Assembly (NCBI GenBank): GCA_011109175.1
Contig: RDEW01000017.1
Coordinates: 813,855-877,854, forward strand
Reading direction: 5' to 3'
DNA: 64,000 bases
Origin: Dicyema japonicum
Taxonomy: Eukaryota; Dicyemida; Rhombozoa; Dicyemidae
The notes under the pieces were generated by a model. The model was given only the letters and a program-made list of their open reading frames with translations, made no database searches and was not told the DNA's origin. The first letter of the stretch is position 1. Each line of letters opens with the position of its first letter. Shown piece by piece: positions 10,577-22,530 of this stretch. The position numbers and the translations under genes were made by a program.

Positions 10577-13500
10577 TTAATCGAAAATAACATCAGGAAA
10601 CCAATGCTCAATAACATCATGCGACAAATACTTTGTCCCTTTGATCACCTACCATACAATCATCACTTACTTTCCCTAAACACATCTTCATCATTGTGGA
10701 AGTATCAATCTCACACAGTATAGACGACGTCATCTACGTCACAACACAAACTACCAGTAAAAACAACTTCATCAGATTCTCAATCTCATCTCCCTTAGAT
10801 TCTTCCTCCGACAAAAGAGCGGGAAAAAACGTGCGAATAAACAATGAAATCGTATCAAAATTGTTCGAAAATCCCAGGTATTCCTCATAATAACTGACAA
10901 CCACGTGACAACACGGATGGGTCAAACAAACAGCAATGAGGACCACCAGTGAGTGAATCATGTTATGTTTACTCATCCTTCCCCACTCTACCAATCACCC
11001 CACTCATGCTGTTCCACGTGTCATTCAGAAACAACACCAACTCCTCGTCAGAGAAAGGCAACAGACTCGTCACCATCTAAGTCACCACCATAACTACAGA
11101 ATCGCTAGAAAGGCCCTCTGCTAACTCTGCCAGTCCAGGACACGTGGTTGAATACACCCTATTTACCATCGACATTAACATATCGCGCTAATGCAACAGC
11201 AGACACGACAGTACCAGTGGGTTAAAAAAGGCGTCAATTTCCACAGTAATCCAGGGACCAACCTTTCCGACGATTCTCTAAAATAAATCACTCCTTACTC
11301 TGAAGACTCTTTATGGACTCAATCAGCAGTACGTGGACTCCCACATAATTACAGATATGTACAACTTCTGACTGCAATTGGGCGGCTTCCTTCTGACATT
11401 ATCCCCTACTCTACCATTATCTCATTGAACTGATCAGGCACGTGGGAAACACCTTTTCTATCAAGTATTCTATGACACGTAACCCCATCAACAAATACAA
11501 CGCCTCCATATCTACCATTACCACACTCCAACCTTGTCGTGATGTGTAATCCTTCAAGTCGAACACGTGAGTACCCTCATTTGCACACAACCACATGAAA
11601 CAGTCACAAAAGAATGAGTAGATCATTTCTATCCGTGCCACCGCCTTCAGCAGAAAGTCAATGTACCTAAGTAACCCCAAGTTACTACCAGGGTGCAATT
11701 CGCTGCTGTAGAAATGTTTGGTTCCCAATCTCAGTGAAGTTCACCTACAGCCCATTATTAAGTGAGCCCATACCACGTGTCCAGCCAACTAGGGATAATA
11801 GAGCCCCTAACAAACAGCATCAACTTGCACAACCACATCAATGAAGACGGATATCCTCAAGTTCACTTGTGAGGGAAGACATGTGATCATTGCGGCATTG
11901 CTTTAATGTGAGCTTTCCTCTATCAGTCTTAAGAGTAGGGCACTGAGGGCACTCTCAAACTGCCTTCCGTGATGCTCCGTCGCGAACATACGGAAAGTCC
12001 TTGACAACGAAATAATCGATTTCATAAAGTTGGACCTACTGTGACCATAATAACCCACGTGGTCTCTAAGTACTCGTTATTGTTGGATAAGGATATCTCC
12101 GACTTGCTTTTCGACTGCTTCCTGAATATATGACCCAACATTCTATGTCCCAACACGGCGGGATCTAAAGCCTTTACCAACCCACGTGTCACCTGTTCTG
12201 TAAACTTCAGCCTAGTGTATTAGACATTCTTGATATACTGAACCAAGGAGAAAACCACATTCTCCAGAAATTTATCTCTGAGACTTTCCGCAAGAGTTAT
12301 CAATGGAACTAGTCTGTGTTGCCACCAGCTGCCTCCTCAGAACAAAGCACGTGGAAGTAGGTTCCCACTCCCTCTGTAAGTTGAAGGTAGCCCCCAATGT
12401 TGTTGATTCTGCTTATTCTGGATATACAAAGAGATGTGGTGCTCTATCTGGATGGGAGTGTGGCTAAATCATAGAAAAAGCTTACAAATACGCAGTTAGG
12501 CCACAGACACGTGCCAGAAATTTGAGGTATTCGTTAACAGCCATGTTTATAGAGGAAAGGTCTGAGAGGAGTGCAGGGACAGGGATCCCCTTTAAGGAGA
12601 AATCTCCTGAGCCATACGGAGGACATGTTCGTAGTCATCTACATGTCCCTCACTGAACGCCTCCTCCAATCGTACGCAGATGTCCAATACACAGTGAGTT
12701 GACAAAGTCTGGAGCTTCCGGAACAAATATTCTAAATGTGCTTTGACCTGACTCATCTTTTGGGTTTTTCTAGTCAAACACGTGTCAAGTAGTTGTCCCA
12801 CCATGTGCACAATGAAGATAACAGACTTGACGTCCAATTCTCACTCAAATTTTATCTTTTTCCCACCACTGAGCATATTAAGCCCCAAAATGAGTCTTAT
12901 TTAGTCCGTTGCAGACAACAGGATCTTAGTCACGGAAGGTAACTACAACACATGTAACCAGTACCTCACGGCAAATATTGTTGAACAGCTGGGCATTGAC
13001 CTCCTCCATCATATCCATAAGGAATGTCTTCCTCTACGTTATAGGTAGTTAAACTGGAGATAAGTCACAACAAAACTAGTTGGTGGGGAAATTCAGGAAT
13101 TTCAACTCAGTAGAAAGCTTGGGAGGTAGTTGTCTAAATATAAAAGGGGACCAACAATTTGATGGCACCAAAACATCGAGCACAGAGGTCTTGGGAAAAC
13201 CTGACCTTGTCCCGGATGAGACAGGCAAGAGAGAATGCCAATACTGTGCTGATGAGGATCGAAGACAAGGATTCCTCCGTTAGTTCCGTGGCTATTCCGA
13301 TGAGGACACTTGGAATTAGGAAATTTGTCACGGATAATCAGTCTGAAGAGTCTAAAGGGAATCAGACTGTTAAGTTCCGTCTAAATCTGAGACCACTTAA
13401 TCACCCAGGGGATGGATTCGAAGTGAGAAGTGTTAATTTTAAGGACATTCATCTTCATGTTCTTTTCCGTTGAAATTGAATAATCGTGGATCATCTGACC

Positions 13501-14135
13501 AACAAAGGAAACCTCCTTCCGGATTTTGCCGAAGAGGGAGTCGACCTCGTTCAGTAACCGGGTCCCTGAAGCTCAGAGGTAACAAATACCGGATCTTCTC
13601 CCCATGAATACACAAATGACAGTAGAAGTAGATGACGACCACGTGCTTAAAGTTAGAAATGTCAGAGATGATGAGAATAGCAATCACAAGGTCGGTCACC
13701 AGCTTCAGAATGGATACAGTCGGGTAGTAGTTGGTGTTCTATGGTGAGAAGAAGCACTACAAAGTCAAGTCGTGGTAGAGTATCGGCCAAATGTCTGGAG
13801 AAGTCTTGGATGTGGTAAGAAGTCTCATAAAGTGCTGGAGAGTATAATGCAGGGGACCGATGTCCTGTATAATATCCATCCTGAGAAAGCCAAGATTGGA
13901 AACAAAATCCTTTGTGAGAGAAATTTAAACCGGCTTAATGTCTAAGGAATCATGCTTCTTGGATATATACTTGATAGCAGACTCCACGTTTTTATCCGCT
14001 ATCCATCCGGATGTGTCACACAGCATCTGCATGCAGGAGTAATGGTACCTTTTTGTAGTTGTAAAACCTTACAAGGAGGCCACTACATCTTAAGCATAAA
14101 TTGGAGGTATATTCGGATAATACATAGCAATCCAT
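10577..14135 (-). CDS. NCKAP1: NCK-associated protein 1 (HEM/Nap1), WAVE regulatory complex subunit
   Basis: NCKAP1 is a large helical scaffold that pairs with CYFIP in the WAVE complex and relays Rac signals to Arp2/3-driven actin assembly. Start chosen: ATG at 14135-14133, followed by a segment with GLLVRFYNYKK matching the family's VGMLTRLYNIKKA. Then come ADKNVESAIKYISKKH (family: DKNLESAVKFIVRKF), a helical block near 13,250-13,700, the MDMMEEVNAQLFNNICRE segment (about 12,980) aligned with [21 protein letters not shown], and a C-terminal VVLIAVCL hydrophobic segment (about 10,940). The last exon reads DVIEHWFPDVIFD and stops at 10577. Introns verified by frame include 14048-14027 (22 nt) and 13930-13910 (21 nt); others fit at 21-29 nt. 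Stops inside the readable frame near 12,850-12,910 disappear when introns of 21 and 27 nt are removed. Not every internal join was resolved, for example near 13,750. Confidence 0.8.
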
Positions 14136-14615
14136 TTTAATTTTATTATTTTATTTAAAGTTTAAAATTTCTGTAATTTTTAATCAATTTTTAATTAATT
14201 ACTTTTTAACAGGTGTGGGAGATAAAAGTAATAATCCGTCTCTCAAAAACCTCTCCAAGTTATTATCTACACTAGAATCAAAAATTCCCTAATCAAAGAT
14301 CACTTCATGATGCTCGGTCTCTGAAAATAGTAAAACAATTGTCAACGGCCTTTGACTTTACGCAAATAAAAAGAGAATCATATCTACTATGGGGGACAAA
14401 GTTTGCATTCTTCAAACCATTCCGGAAACTGAGCCATCTGCATTTGTTTACTACTTATTTTTTTAACCACCAGTTCCCTTCACTTGAAACGATTGGAGGT
14501 AAATAAGTAAATATATTGGTGGTATCCATGACTACTAGAACTCTTCAAGGCTTTCCAGACCTGTTAAAATTCAAATTCCTTTGTCGGGAAAATTGACAAG
14601 TGATTAATCTCCCTT

Positions 14616-15660
14616 GTGTGTTTGTCAGGGACAGAGTGCATGAAATTCAAGGAAACACACATAGCGGAGATCCCGAGATTATTGAGATGGATTCGCTATT
14701 CCTTCTACGTGGGTGGAGCGTATGAACTCTCTCTCAGACGGAAGATCATGAGGCATATACAATCAGAGTCGCCGCCTCTGAAAGAGACTGTGGATATGAT
14801 GATATGATGTCAGAATTGCATATGCCGCATGATTTTCAGCCAGAGAGAGTTTATGCGTTCGATTCTCGAAGAAAGGGTCAGAATTTTCAGACATAACTGG
14901 CATATTCACTTGTCGGCGAATAACTTGAAGATATGGATGCTTGCTGTTTATTTTATTTACTTAGAACCAAGAATCACCGACAAAACAATGGTTGTGAATC
15001 CACAAGAACTCATTCGGATGACGTAATCGTGGTGGACACATCTCTAAAATCTTCTATATCTGAAGGAAGAATCCGGGAGTATGTGAACCAGATTGAACAA
15101 TGGTGCAACTTGAGAGGGTTAAAGATTTCTGCTGAAAAATCTTGCGCACACCGAATAAGCAATGTGAAAAAGCACCTGAAACAAGAATACACACTGGGAG
15201 TAATCAATGCACACAGTCTGCGCTACGTGGGGGTCGACTATGGACACACAGGAGATTACATGGATGACTTAAAAGGGAGGAGAAAAAGAGCCTTTCAGTC
15301 GCTCCTATGTACACGGAAGTTACACGTTAGCCGTGACACCTACCTGTTTATCTTCAAGGGAGTTATTCTCCCTAGCTTACTTTTTGGGTGCGAGGGGTGG
15401 TTCTTCTCTCTGAAAAGGGAGAAGATCTTATCTCTTAGAGAAGACTAGGAGAGCTGCAATTAAGCTCTCCTTAAACAAGAAACTGAAGGACTGTCTAAGC
15501 CAGGACGAAAACAAGCTCTTAGAACCGATTAGCAGGATTGTGGAGGATCAATTCAGGAGGAGATCAAAGATCCAGGACACGTATATAAAGCTACGAGAAA
15601 CGTCCTTAAAAATTAATAAAAAAAAGGAGGAAGGGTCCAGGTGTAGAGTCTAAGCCCTAT
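14616..15660 (+). mobile_element. LINE reverse transcriptase C-terminal fragment
   Basis: Frames at 14,829-15,026 and 14,933-15,448 join by a frame break near 15,000 and give a DDVIVVDTS catalytic box, then a helix ending LRGLKISAEKS, a SLRYVGVDYG thumb segment and a VILPSLLFGCEGWFFS segment. This is the usual order of the palm-thumb end of non-LTR reverse transcriptases of the type whose C-termini name such a GCE(G/S)W box. A stop after 15,448 leaves a decayed tail. It is not from the 2A family; its family is uncertain. Confidence 0.7.
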
Positions 15661-17236
15661 GGTAGGGCACAGATGTAATACCCTTCAGAAAACTCCATAA
15701 CTCTGTTAATAAATCGTTTACTAGTAACTAAGAACTCATTCTAAATAAAATTGTTCACTTTATAAAAAATACCCTTATGAAGCCTACTGTGATAGGAGGT
15801 TATTGTCAATTTTGATTGTGAGATCGTTCAAGTCAGCAATAAATTTATTAAATGTGAACTTTTAACGAATTTGGCTCTGGGCTGTCTGGGAATGTGCTAA
15901 TCTAACAACATTACAACGTTATTTTTATTTTTTAATAGCACGTGTACTTATGGCCAAGTTAATTCCACGTGACATTATTTTGAAAATTGAGAATGTATGC
16001 TCACTATCCAATATGAAAGAGATTCATCACTATGCCGAGATTTTTCAAAAAAATCACAATGTTGTCACTTTTTATAATTTTAAAACCACATTGATGATCA
16101 TTGGGGTTATTTAAGTGACTCTTATTAATTTAGTGATTATTATTTCGTATGGTAGATTAGTCGTAATATAACTCACAAAACATTTCTAATTGCTAAGATT
16201 TTGATAAAATATTTTCGAATATTAAACGTAGTATTTCTGTAAACAGAAAACCTGAAAATTATTTCGGTGGTTGATTGCATCAGTGCTGATTCTCACTTAT
16301 TTAAAATTTTTTTTTTTATAAAAATCATAATAACTTTCACGTTTTAATTGTAAGCTAACGGGAAAATTGCGGAGGTGGTCGACTCGCTAGACGGAAATAT
16401 CTTCCAAAATAGAATTCGTAGCATCCTAAAAGTCGCGGACAATCTGCTCAAGAAAATATAGAGAATATCTGAATTAGGAATGTAAACCCAAAAAAGCCAA
16501 TTCCTGGTAAAAATAAATAGTTTTCTGGATGATAGCCAAACTAGGAAAGCAGAAAAAATAAGTTATCGTCACATAGGTCTGATGTGTAGAATGGCAAAAT
16601 TTATGGATAGCCTAAAAGAAACTCCTATATTATTGAAATGGAGGACTTTCTTATTAACTAGGAATGTGATTCCCGGACTCTCTGATCCGTTATGGACTGT
16701 CTCTTTCGTGTTGTCTCCTGATCACGTTAGGTTAGGCCTCTTATGTTACTCTTGCGGATTAGGATCTCCAAGAGTGTCAGCATCATGTTCTTATTGTCCG
16801 TAGACCGATTCTCGGTCGCCCCAAAAGCATTCTTGTTGCGGCGATTTTTTAGCATCAGTCTAAGAGATCGAAGCCCCACATGACTCAATATATTGCAAGT
16901 TTCGTGTTTTTAGTACAGGATGATTCCCGATTTTCCACATGCCAGTTAGGTTTTTTAGGTTGATTTTTTGTGACATTTGCATAGCAAATATTTGTATCGA
17001 AGATCACCCTCAGTGTAATCCCGTTAATGGTGAGTAACTTCGTTAAGTGAATAATTACTAGTAACGACACAGCCACCACGTGAACAGAGATAATTCTCTT
17101 AGCGCCCTAAAATGTCCATCCTCAGGTTCAATGCTCACTGTCTCTTGAAGCTGGCATCTGATTTGTTTATGATTAATAAATATTTGAAAATAATTACTAG
17201 TAAAACAACCACATCATTTATAAAAATCGAAATAAA
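15661..17236. other. Region downstream of RIOK1, possible short-exon gene not identified
   Basis: At 15,900-16,130 a plus-strand reading MAKLIPRDIILKIENVCSLS runs without support from a family. On the minus strand about 16,300-17,090 there are several exon-like stretches separated by GT...AG spans of 20-35 nt, for example DATNSILEDISV (about 16,410), NKNMMLTLLEILIRKSNIRGL (about 16,770) and VVAVSLLVIIHLTKLL (about 17,050). Composition and spacing look like a host gene, but I do not recognise the protein and could not build a continuous frame. Confidence 0.3.
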
Positions 17237-18854
17237 TTATTTCCTCATTCTCATAGACACCACATGCTGTCTCTTCTTCACATGCTTAGGTGTCTTAGTC
17301 AATCTTCGAATACGGTTCTGTTCCTTCACTTCCATCTTAAATTTCTACAATGACAATAAACACTACCTTTCTACTATTTGGGGACATATCCCTTATTCTA
17401 ACAACATTAACGTCCTTCCCGCTCTCATTCTCACCACTTACAACCTCTTCACAGGAACCACCTCAGAGAGTTCCTTACTGGAATCACTCCCATCCACCTT
17501 TGGCGTAAAAATGTTAAGGCCGACAAAACTCACGTAGTTAATCTAAAATTAGAAAACTCAATACAGCATCCATATCTCCATCCTGAACCAACTCAAAGTC
17601 CCTCTCAGCATCCTTTAGATCATCCAAAGTTCGGGGGATATAAGTATTCATAAACACTTCATCCAAATCATAATTTGGGAGGACTTCAAAGTTCATAATC
17701 ATCTCCAACTGATCCTCTCCATCACCAAATGTAGGATCTACCACAAAGTCGAACAACTTCCGAATGGTAAGGGTCACAACATTATTCCTTCGAAAAAAGG
17801 CTAAGATCACAACATGGGGGTACCTGTTACATTCTTACAGTCCATTCTGAGAAAATTCAGGGCATTTGGATGGTCATGTTCAACAGCCTGGGCCACATCA
17901 ATCACATGCATTTGGTCTCCGACCATCCTAAGAGTTATTACGATCCTTACATTATGTTGAATTCACTCAAATCCGCGTGGACCAAATGACACACGTGGTA
18001 TAACTTCCTCATTATGAGAACACACTGCACGTATAGTCTCGTGCCAGTGAACCACCAAGTTGGACCTGCTTCAATAAATGAGCAGGCCAACCATCCTCTC
18101 CGATGAAGGACATAACAATCACGTGCTCTTTTATGCAGATTGGCTCAGGACAGGGAATTCCTGCCTTGTACATTCTGGTATAAGGATACAAATCGACCTA
18201 TTGAGGTTCCCAAATTCTTTTTCGGCCCACATGGATATACTTTTCCGTGAATTTCCTCGAAATCCCTGTCTGAACCTATACTCCCCCTGCAAGTATCGTT
18301 GACGGTCCTTGAAGACGAGAATAGAGGTTTTGAAGATCTGCAAGTTAGTGGAAGCAAACCTTAACGGCTAACTGTCGGTTATTAGAGGAGGTGGCATAAT
18401 ACACGTTGGCCTCCTTCCCAGTGTTGATGCAACCGTTTATTACAGAGATCATTCGACTTCTGACCAGTTTGTAGAGAATAAGTAGAGTCCGCTGATCAAG
18501 GACCTGCTCAGAGGTTGCTCGACTGGACTTGTCGCGAGTTCGGTTCGACTTGTTGTTTGGTGAGAAACAATCTCCTTCAATAAAGGAGTTAATGCATCGG
18601 AAAGTGTCTAAGATAGTAATTGACTCAAAAACCAGAGCTCAGACTTTGTAGTAGTCCCTTATTGGCTGGTAATGGTGCGCTGCTGACTGATTTTGTGAAT
18701 TCGGACGTCTCAGCTGTATAATTCATTAATATTATCACTACCGCTTCCATTAGATACTTCTCGTCCTCGTCAGACTCGCTATAGTCTTTAATAAAGATAT
18801 TATTAAAATACCCTCGTAGAAAATTATCCCACCATCGTCGACACCACCAAGCAT
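17237..18854 (-). CDS. RIOK1: RIO kinase 1, atypical kinase of 40S ribosome maturation
   Basis: RIOK1 is an ATPase/kinase acting in the cytoplasm on late pre-40S particles. Start: ATG at 18854. Seen: an acidic N-terminus; [18 protein letters not shown] before the fold; the ATP-binding [16 protein letters not shown]; the catalytic Lys in [19 protein letters not shown]; the catalytic loop [10 protein letters not shown]; the metal-binding [29 protein letters not shown]; and a basic C-terminal tail with TPKHVKKRQ, stop at 17237. Ten introns of 21-28 nt were placed by frame. Removing them leaves 1385 nt, one short of 462 codons. The missing base lies near 18,037, where the Glu codon of the family's ARELY-type segment has only two bases. 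That is either an assembly error or a true frameshift. Confidence 0.93.
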
Positions 18855-18986
18855 CCTTGCTGAAAACTATATTTAAATTTTTATTTATAAAATATTTAAA
18901 TAATAAAATATATTAAAACAAATATTCTTTATCTAAGCAAATATTAATATTAAGAATAACTACTTGATACCCAAGTTAATTAAAAA

Positions 18987-21838
18987 ATGTCATGTGGCTC
19001 GCCGACGACGTGGTGGCATTTGAAAAAAAAGAACCACACTTTCCCCTATCTTCACGGGTGGACCAATAAGGAAGGCCTGCGTTGCTGCGGGGACGTTGAG
19101 GCAAACCCTGGACCAGCCAGAATAGTCCAACTGAACATAAATGGAATCAAGAACAAAATACTCGAACTTCGGACATTTGTGAAAGAAAATCACATTGATC
19201 TGTTGCTAATTCAAGAATCTAAACTTTCTCCAAAGAATTCAACACCAGTATTTCCGGGATTCACAGTAATTCGCCGTGACAGAATTGGCAAACTTGGTGG
19301 GGGTCTTCTCACAGTTATCCGCAACGGCATTCCGTTTGAGGACATAACCAACAGTGCTTACACTATGCTTAAAGGATATGGAAATCTCGAACTTTTGGTT
19401 ACCAAAATACGATTCCCAAGACTATCAATAACAATTGTCAACGCATATCTCCCACCGCTGAGTTCCTGCTCGTCCAGTGCCCCAGACTCACTCCTCTCGC
19501 GTCACTAAAGGATGTGATTATCTGTGGTGACTTCAATGCGAAGCACCCACTGTGGCTGACAGGACAAACCTACGACAAAAGAGGGAAGATGATAATTGAG
19601 GACCTCCACAGCCTATGTATACTCAACGATCCTGCATCTCATACAAGAACACCTACTCGACGTAATGATAAACCTTCTTCTATCGACATCTCATTGTCAT
19701 CACCGTCCTTGGCCCCACTTATTGACTGGTCAGTGAAGTATGACACCAGGAGTGACCACAACCCAATATTTTTGGAGGTCAAAACAAGGTCACGGATAAA
19801 AGGACAATGCCCAACAATAACTAACTACAGCCTTGCGAATTGGAAAGGATTCAAGGAATACGTCGATAATTGTATTGGACTATTAAATTTCCCCACTTTT
19901 CCCTCCGTCGAACAATTAGTGAAATGGTTCAACTCCATTATAAACGATGCGAAAAAGAAGTACATTCCTATGGGGAGACAACCAACGTCATCAAAACGTT
20001 TTAACACAACGACGAAACATCTGATCAGAGAACGAAATAATCTAAAGATGGTAAAATCGCCAACAGAAGAGAACATCAGGAAAATACGAGAATTGAACAG
20101 AGAGATCGACAACAACATAAAGACAGAAAATGCAAATAGATGGACGAGACTATCGAAAGCTCTCTACAAAAACCCCCCAATGCAAGAGTGTGGAAGTGGA
20201 TCAAAAACATCAAAAGACCTCCCCAGAGAGAAAAGTCGAAGTCTACATAAAACCAGACACTCTGATAAAATATTACACATCTATATCCTACAGGAAGTTT
20301 TCAAAAGAACACCAAGTATTCCTGAAAAAGATTGAACCGAAACGCTCCGATGACTGGATCCTATTTACTAGTCAGGATGTTCGCAGAGCCATATCTAAGG
20401 CCAACAACTCAGAGGCCAAAGGACCAGACAACATAACCACATGTGAACTGAAGCACCTAGGCCATCGAGCCCTGGAACTATTAGCCTATATATTCAACCT
20501 ATCCATTAACACAAATACAATCCCTGAAATATGGAAGAAGTCTCTAATCAGACCTATCCGAAAACCCAACAAACCAATAGATGAACCATCTTCCTATCGC
20601 CCAATATCTATTCTAAGTCCGGTCTCAAGGATCCTTGAAAGGCTTGTTTTGGAAAAAATACAAGACTCAATCTCAATACCTCCGACCCAGCACGGATTCC
20701 GGGACAACCATTCGACGACAACACACCTTACAACCCTCACACAATTCATTGCGGAAGGATTTAACTCCCCCAAACCCATCAGAGGACAGTACTTATATCC
20801 GTGGACATCACAAAAGCGTTCGACTCAGTCCCTAGGAAACTCCTAACAAAGAAAATATACGAAACCAACATCCATCCGAACCTGAAACTTTGGCTTGGAA
20901 ACTTCCTAAATGGAAGACGAGCACAAGTACTCTGCAACAACATCAAATCAAGATCTCGCTATTTCCCAAATGGAGTCCCTCAAGGCTCCCACTATCACCC
21001 CAACTCTTCAATCTCTACATAAACGACATGCCACAAACCTGTAATGAAAACTGTCTAATCCTCTCCTATGCCGACGATATCATTCTTGCTCCAAGAACAG
21101 AAGCATTCAATCAGCGACTCAGTTGGCTCAACAAATGCTCGACAACTTGGAACTATGGCTCTCGAAGCGGAGACTTGACACATCAGCAGCAAAGTCCTTT
21201 GTCACACTGTTTACCACCTACAAGAGACAGCTCTGTATCGAACCAAAAGTCTTTATGAAGAACGAAGCTATCTCTATTAACAAAACACCGAAGATTCTGG
21301 GAGTAACCTTTGATCAGGGACTCACCTTTATCCGGCATGTTGAAAACAGAGTAACTTCTGCTCTGAAAAATGAGAATTTTAAAAGTGCTCTCAAAAACAC
21401 TTAGAGATCAAACTGGGATCCTTGCCACGATTTACAAACAATTTATCCAACCAACGATGACGTATGCAAGTCCTTCATGGGCAATGCAAATGTCACGATC
21501 TTCCACATTGAAATTATCTGCAATCGAGGAGACTGCAATAAGGTTAATTGGACCAGATCACAATATCCAACCTATTGAAAATTTTTTAATTGAACTACAA
21601 CGGAAATATTAAAGGAGGCTGTTCTAACAAGCTGCCCTCTATTCCAAATACTATCGAATTATCTACAATCATACAGAAATTTTGAGCCGAAGCCATGTCC
21701 AATGAGAAGAGCTGTTCAGGATTCTCGACCCCGCCGGACTCGTCCTCACCTTTGTCGGTCTGGGATCACTTAGTTAGATGAGAACTTTTATTTCTTTCTC
21801 TTTGACCCAGTGATCCTGGGGGTAATAATAATAATAAC
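18987..21838 (+). mobile_element. APE-type LINE with N-terminal 2A-like peptide (near full length, frame-broken)
   Basis: Order seen: an N-terminal lead with two Trp and basic residues; CCGDVEANPGP (19,083-19,115), a full match to the 2A consensus D-V/I-E-x-N-P-G-P; directly after it an apurinic-type endonuclease (VQLNINGI, LLIQESKL, RRDRIGKLGGGLL, then GDFNAKHPLW near 19,530 and YDTRSDHNPI near 19,740); reverse transcriptase with GPDNITTCELKHLG, the DITKAFDSVP box (20,801), GVPQGS near 20,970, and YADDIILA (about 21,067). It ends near (TAA)n at about 21,822. Frame breaks near 19,500, 20,280, 20,780, 21,000 and 21,170 mean this copy is inactive. A 2A peptide makes the ribosome release the lead peptide and continue. 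Confidence 0.9.
19089..19115 (+). other. 2A-like ribosome-skipping motif (GDVEANPGP)
   Basis: Residues 35-43 of the LINE reading frame starting at 18,987. The glycine-proline pair at the end would be the skip point, placing the endonuclease immediately downstream with an N-terminal proline. All consensus positions D, V, E, N, P, G, P are present. Confidence 0.85.
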
Positions 21839-22242
21839 TAAGGAATACGAATAAGACATAGTGCAATAGAGATGTCGTCACCACCTCAACCAGAATGTAA
21901 AGCACTCACGTAAAGAAACAACAAATGGCAATATTCGTATTCCTTACCGACTTCTCCGTTCACTCTGGGAACTTTTAATTGCTGAGGACTTAAAAAATTT
22001 TTACAAAAAAGGTTTTTTTTAAATATCAACTGTCAGAGCCAATGTTCCGCTAAATCTACTCACCATACTGGTCAACTCTGCATGGTAGGCAATACAAATT
22101 TATGGATCGATCCAATAATCGTGGAAACTTCGGGAGTTTCAAAGCAACCTTACAAGAAACATCAACTGACATCTATCAAAATACAACATCTCTGTATGCT
22201 GTCTACAAAAGATAAAAATGACCGTATAATGTAAGGAACTTT

Positions 22243-22530
22243 TTGGCAAATTGCACTTTTTACCCTCTCATCGGCCGTCTAAATGACCAGGTACCCACAA
22301 ATGTCGCAATGGACAACTACTTCGCACACACAGGAGCCGGATTCTGTGGAAGGCCTAGATCGACACTTCTGACAATCTTGAATGAAAACCTATCGGAGTT
22401 TGGTATGAGACTAACTTCGGGGGACGACCAGAACTACCTAAGAGAACTAGTGCGCAACACAAGATCATGGTCGAGGCTGACGGAAAGGATGATTCGGAAA
22501 ACGGCACAAGAGAAACTTAACTAATTATTC
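22243..22530 (+). mobile_element. RTE-like LINE C-terminal fragment
   Basis: A 93-residue frame with VPTNVAMDNYFAHTG, RPRSTLLTILNENL and LTSGDDQNYLRELVRNTRSW matches the terminal region of the plus-strand RTE-like copies at 39.6-39.9 kb and 62.7-62.95 kb. Everything upstream of that region is missing. Confidence 0.7.

Noticed and set aside
12841-12910. Stop-codon reassignment in NCKAP1 (TAA and TGA inside a conserved frame)
   Set aside because: The stops vanish on removing introns of 21 and 27 nt, both multiples of three; other genes in the window use standard stops.
17112-17537. 141-residue plus-strand open frame
   Set aside because: It is antisense to the last exons of RIOK1, whose splice joins and basic C-terminal motifs explain the sequence.
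10900-18130. Many CACGTG (E-box) hexamers
   Set aside because: Several lie in coding sequence (for example His-Val in RIOK1) or at intron starts in minus-strand genes; no clustering relative to gene starts was seen, so regulation is not supported.
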